Shown here: piece after piece, positions 25,301-31,300 of the stretch
Position numbering within the stretch: the first letter of the stretch is position 1
Layout of the letters: the number at the start of each line of letters is the position of its first letter
DNA from: Dendrophyllia cribrosa
Lineage: Eukaryota > Cnidaria > Anthozoa > Scleractinia > Dendrophylliidae
Direction: 5' to 3'
DNA length: 64,000 bases
NCBI GenBank assembly: GCA_024195265.1
Contig: JAJLRJ010000003.1
Location: forward strand, 55,938,284-56,002,283
Translations under genes and position numbers: made by a program
Notes under the pieces: model-generated
Databases searched by the model: none
The model's input: only the letters and a program-made list of their open reading frames with translations
What the model was told of the DNA's origin: nothing

Positions 25301-28300
25301 TTTTGTGTTCTAATATTCTATTGTTTTAACAAAAGAAAATACATCGGGCATGGTATAAACACCCAAACTGACTCGATTCGCCCAAAACTGTTTATTTGAC
25401 ACTTTTTTTGCTTTTTAATTACAATTGTATAAGTATTTTTATCTTTAACCTTTGTTATTATACCCATAGGACCACCAAATATTTCTGTATTGTTGTACCT
25501 CATATATATTCTTGTTTTAATTTTACCTTTTTTTACTTGATAATGACGTGAAGTAGCGTTGAAACGTCGTCGGTTTTTTAAAGTTTTAAAATGTTTTTTA
25601 AAAATCTTTTAGCGTTTAATTTTATGATAAAATCGTTTTCCAAATCTTTCCTTTTATTGGAATTGTTCTGTAACGCATTCAATTTGCGTCTGTAATGACA
25701 TCGAAATATGGGCGAGTGTTCGCTTATCAAAGGTATAAAGTAACAGTAAAATTCAAATCACCAGCGTCGAAAGTGTTCGCGGTCGATGTCGCTTACGGTA
25801 TTTTGGAAAAGTGGTCGCTTAGTAGAGGTGGTCGCACGTGGAGGCGCGACTGTATTAAGATGGGTCACGAACTCGCTTTGTTAATGTTTCTTTTGTTGTC
25901 TACAGCTTTCAGAAACATCCGAAGAAGTATGCTCTCGTGTTACCAGAAAGGAACCCTGAGAATAAACGGAAACGAACGAACGAAGTTCTAAAGCCTTTTG
26001 AACTGGACAAGTGTCCATCTTCTCGTCTTCCGGAGAAAACTCAGTCATTCATGAAGGCAATTGTAAGTGCATATAACTCAAATCAATAAGCTAATGGTGT
26101 TTCTAACTAAACGAGGACTTCTAAGCAATCTTAAAGTATAAACCTGATTTATTTTCCCAGTTAATGTGCCTTTTTCCTTGAAGGGAATTCAGGGCATCAT
26201 TATTGCTCCTGGGCCCAGTGAGACAGCACACTTCTTCTGGGATATATTTGGCGAGGTTCGGGGATGCTAAATTTATACCGAGTCGTTCTTGTATTTTGTC
26301 AGGCATTGTTGCATTTCTTGTTGTTATTGCAGTTGTGAAATGCAAAATGTAAATGTGAAAAAGTGTTCAGTACCTAAACATCTCATGTCTTGCTTTCAGA
26401 CCAATTTTGGAGTGTTGAAGTCTGGTATGAGTTGCGGTAACTTCAGAATTGACGAGGACTACATGCCATTTGGGCGACTCTCCAAAGAAACTATAGCGCA
26501 GGCTGGTGCTGTACTGAGAGAAATTAAGTAAGTATTAAATCATGTCTTATCTCTTGTATAAACACTGCAACTCAGACACGTTCGGGACCAGCTTTGGCTG
26601 TTTGCCTTAGAGAGGTGCCCGCCTTACAGATAGTTTAGTTGCGGACGAACAAGTAAAATTCTGCCAGAACAAGCCAACAATTGATGTCCGTCTTCGAGAG
26701 GTTTCCGCCTTACAGGTGTCTTCGTCTTAAAGTGCACCTTACCCTCAATTTTTTTTCTTTTAATCAACTCAATGTACGTTGAAAAGTCGAATAGTGAAAT
26801 ATTTCTTGTTTTTAACGTCGCGTTTGTGAGTTATAGAGATTTGAATTTACAAAATGCTATTTAGATGACGTCAAATCAATTATTTTTACTTCAATTTACA
26901 ATACTTCAATTTACAATACGCAGTTCACAGCTTAAGGATAATCAATTTAAGAAATACTAAATAAAAACTGTTAATAGTCAATTGATTTAAAAAAAATATT
27001 ACTTGGAGGTGGAAACAAGTAGTTGTATAATAAATGATTCTTGATTTGACGTCATCTTATTAACATTTTGTAAATTCAAACCTCTATAATTCACTAACGC
27101 AACGTTAAAAACAAGAAATATTTAACTATTCAACTTTTCAACGTACTAAGCGAAAAATAAATTTTGGGTTTAGGTGCACTTTAAGCGAGTTTACCGTAAT
27201 ACTATTGTAAAGAAAAAAAGCACAACTTACGATAAAGATGCACTTCTTGAGAAATTTCTGCAACGAACATGACAACAAATGCTCAGCTGCATGTTATCTG
27301 GGTTTAGTGAAGTTGTTAGAATAAAAGTCCATTGTCCTGATTGTGTTTTTACAGAGCAATTGTTGACACCATTGACAGACGTAATCTTCAAGGAACAGAA
27401 GAGAAATTTGAGAAGGTAATGTTTGATACTTTTCACTGCTGTACTTGTCCACAAATTTCGGATACCGGTTTATTTCTTTGGCTTTCAAAAACCCGTTTCT
27501 GTAATTTGTTGGTACGTTTCTCACCCAGGTCATCCGTTGTTTTGACGTCCGTGACTCCAAACCCTGAAAATAGCTTTTCGGTATTTTTTTAACCTTTTTT
27601 TTTTTTAAAGAAAAATACCTTTTTCCTACCAAAGTCAAACCTTCACTGTAAGTAAGATCTCAGGATGTGCTACAAGTGAATAGAGGCAATTTCTAAATGA
27701 AAACTATTTAGCTGTAACTTTCGTTTGTGCTGTTCATTATGATTTCGAGGGCACCCTAACGTTTTGGTTCTTGATTGAAGTAAGAATAAAGTTTAACGAG
27801 GGTATTGTAACACTGGCAGATCTGTCGCCCTCGGGTTCCAGATGGAATTGAAAATTCTAATCATATTATTTACTTTAACTGAAGTATGCTATGTGTTATT
27901 TGATTGTAGATTGCTGAGCTTAGTAACACATATTATATGCTGATGCCCATGACTCACTACACATATGAGCGAATTAAACCATTGAATGAGGCTCGTGACA
28001 TTGAAAGACACCTGGACGCTCTCTACAACTTGACCGAGCTGGCCGATGCCAGTAAGATCTTGTTAGGAGCACAGTTCCGCAGCAAAGGTGGGTTGCAAAC
28101 TGAAGAACGTTTTCGGTGTTTGACACTGCTAGAGTCTGAGAGTCTGCTAGAATCCTCTGAGTATGTTACCTTTTGGCAAGCAGGGTCAATACCATCGTCG
28201 CGTTAGTAACAATGGCTAGGTGACGTCGGGCTTCTCTGAGCCAGAGGCATTGACGGGAGTCATTGACAACAAAATATGGAGAAAGGGGAAATGGTTTTAA

Positions 28301-31300
28301 AATATTTGGGAATCAGATTCAGATTCGATTTTCACATGTAGCGTGTGCACTGGTCTCTTGGAATACTACTACTTCTCTTAGCTGTCAAATAGTTCCTTTT
28401 GTTCTTCTGTGGCAAACGACTTTGACTAAGCTTATTTTATGAAGTCCAGGAGATCCCAGCCCTTGGAAGTGTGTGACGCTATGCGAAGCTGTTATATTCC
28501 TTTGTAGGCCTCCTGTAGGTTAACTTGCGGTGACCCCTTTTAATCGCTTTTCCCGACACCTTGGGTAAACCTATCTGGAGTTTATACGAGGCCAACATTG
28601 GTGATGTTGCCGGGCTTCTCTGAGTATTAATTAAGTATTAAATCTGATTGAATTTTCTAATTTTACAATCAGAATTAGGCGTTCTGTAGATGGTTTTCAT
28701 GGTGGCCATGTTGGGGGGTCAGAAACAATAGAATTAGTTTGCATAAAAATAGTTTTATTTCCAAAGGATGGAAATTTCATTGCTCTGACCACCAAAATGG
28801 CCACCGTGAAATTCATCTATATGATCATTCACCAAATTTAACATCTTTTTTTCTGTCACCAACATGTAATTCCTCCGACGGTCACAAAGTCCATCAGTTT
28901 GTCAAGCTGATACGTGGGAAGCGTATGTCAAATATCTAAGTGACATTGCCTTGATGGACCTTCAATTCTCCGAACTGGCATTCTAAAACTGGGAAAATTG
29001 ATGTATTCGATCCTGAAACTGCAAGATTGTTATCTATTGTGTGTTCTTTTTAGAGATAAACCCGTTGGATTATGTGTATAAATCACTTGGTTGTCACATG
29101 GAACTATTGGACCCGAGCTCGGAGGAATGCCAGCTTATTATGGAGTACATTCACAATTCACGTAAGAAATTTGAGTATTTAGCCATTCGTTATTACTTCT
29201 CTAAACCTAGGACCAAGGCTATTTGTGGTATCCGAGAATCGAAGGCAGCTGTCCATCTTTATGTGGAGACAGTACTAGACACAGCCAATTACTTAAGATA
29301 CTTACAATAGCGTATAGGCTTAACGAGAAGTTATAAATCAGTATTGGTCGATCTTTAGCGTGTGCAAGATGCCTAGGTGATAATTACAAAGATTATATGA
29401 GCATTTTCCCGGCCAGGACCAGGAAAAGTGTCCCTTAATAAAGGTGATAATTACAAATAAGATTATGTGAGCGTTTTGCCAACCAGGCCAGGAGAAGTGT
29501 CCCCTTAATAGAGGTGACAATTACAAAGATTATATGAGCGTTTTCCCGGCCAGAACCAGGAGAAGTGTCCCCTCAACAGAATTGATAATTACAAAGATTA
29601 TATGAGCGTTTTCCCGGCCAGGACCAGGATAAGTGTCCCATTAATAGAAGTGATAATTACAAAGATTATATGAGCGTTTTGCCGGCCGGGACCAGGAGAA
29701 GTGTCCCATTAATAGAAGTGATAATTACAAAGATTATATGAGCGTTTTGCCGGCCAGGACCAGGATAAGTGTCCCATTAATAGAAGTGATAATTACAAAG
29801 ATTATATGAGCGTTTTGCCGGCCGGGACCAGGAGGTGTCCCCTTAATAGAGGTGTCCCAAAATACATGTTCCACTGTACTACGTTTCAAGCACTTTGAAA
29901 CGAAGTTTTACGTAAAACGAGACTGATTGAAATTGCTCTTTAGGTGGAAGGCAAAAAATTGAAGTTGGGGCTATTTTCAGGGCCTCTCGACCGGGAGAGG
30001 CCGAGCGTTTGAGAGACTGTGGAGTGCCTGGTAACCACCGCCTGCTGTGGCACGGCACTAAAACAGCTAACATGATAGGAATCATGCAGCAAGGCCTCAG
30101 GATTGCTCCTCCAGAGGCCTCCCGAACAGGGTGGTCTTTAGGAAAGGTTTGTAATGCTATGGTGCTGTCTCAATGGCGTCCTTGTTATTTTCACTAAGAT
30201 CACGTAAAACCGTTTTACTTGAATTTAGTTGAACTCGTGGTAAAGGCTCAACTCTCAAAACGTGTTTTTTTTTAATCCGTCATGTATTAAGCATTTCTGC
30301 TCTGTCGTTTATCTGACTACGTTTAAAACCATTACTATCTGATACAGTTCTGTCTGATCCACGTCCCACGTTGCGGTCAACTGACTGAACATTTATATCT
30401 TTACTTTTTCTTTTTAAGAAATGGTCCTAGTAAGAACTAGGCAACCTAACGGCAAGGAATGCAGAAAGGTGTTAATTGTGATATTGTTGAAACCGTCCAC
30501 CTCATTGGCTAAAGCGTGAAAATCTACCATCACTTAACCGTGTAGTGCATTTATGTCTCTCTAGTTTACTTATTGATTTCCTTTTAGTGAAAACTATTTT
30601 GAGTTTTAATGCAACCAAAATTCTATGTGGGAAACATGTAAAGTTAGAAGCCTTTCTTGGCCATTGTTTTGGAGTTTAACGATTGTAGCACAAAAGAAAC
30701 ATCACTTTAAAGTAAAGTTCCAGTACATTTTATTTAAAAAACATGTTGTCCATAGATTGATGTATTCTCAGTAAGAAAAACGTAAATAATCTTCTGTGGG
30801 GAAAGCGAAATGCCGCGAAACAATAGAGCATTGCCTAGTTCTTACTCGCATTGTTACTTAATTTTTTTATTTGAACAGTATTTTATATCGACATTTGCTC
30901 TAACAGCAACAAATGCCCATCGATAGAGCTTATAAAAATCAGAAAGAAGAGGAAAATTACAAAAAACTAATAAGAAAGAAACAGCAACAGAAAAGCTACA
31001 AATGATTGGGAGAAAAATGACTGAGCATATTGAAATATTGGCATTTGTATCAAATTCAATATCAGAAACACCATTTGGAAGCCAAATCTTATTTATATCC
31101 TGCCGTTACATCATTTACACGATAGCAAAATCTAAAGTGTATAATAAGCGATTGACTTAAGAACAAACTTCCGTCAAAATTTTTCATATTCTTCTTATAT
31201 TACGCTCACATTCGGCGCTTTCACAGCATAAACAACACAATGCCCACTACTACACAGCCGTAGACTGTTGCTTACTCGCACTTGCCTTCCCCAACTATAT

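Noticed and set aside
29377..29850. CRISPR-like direct repeat array
   Set aside because: Whole units are repeated without unique spacers, in the intron of an animal gene: a minisatellite.
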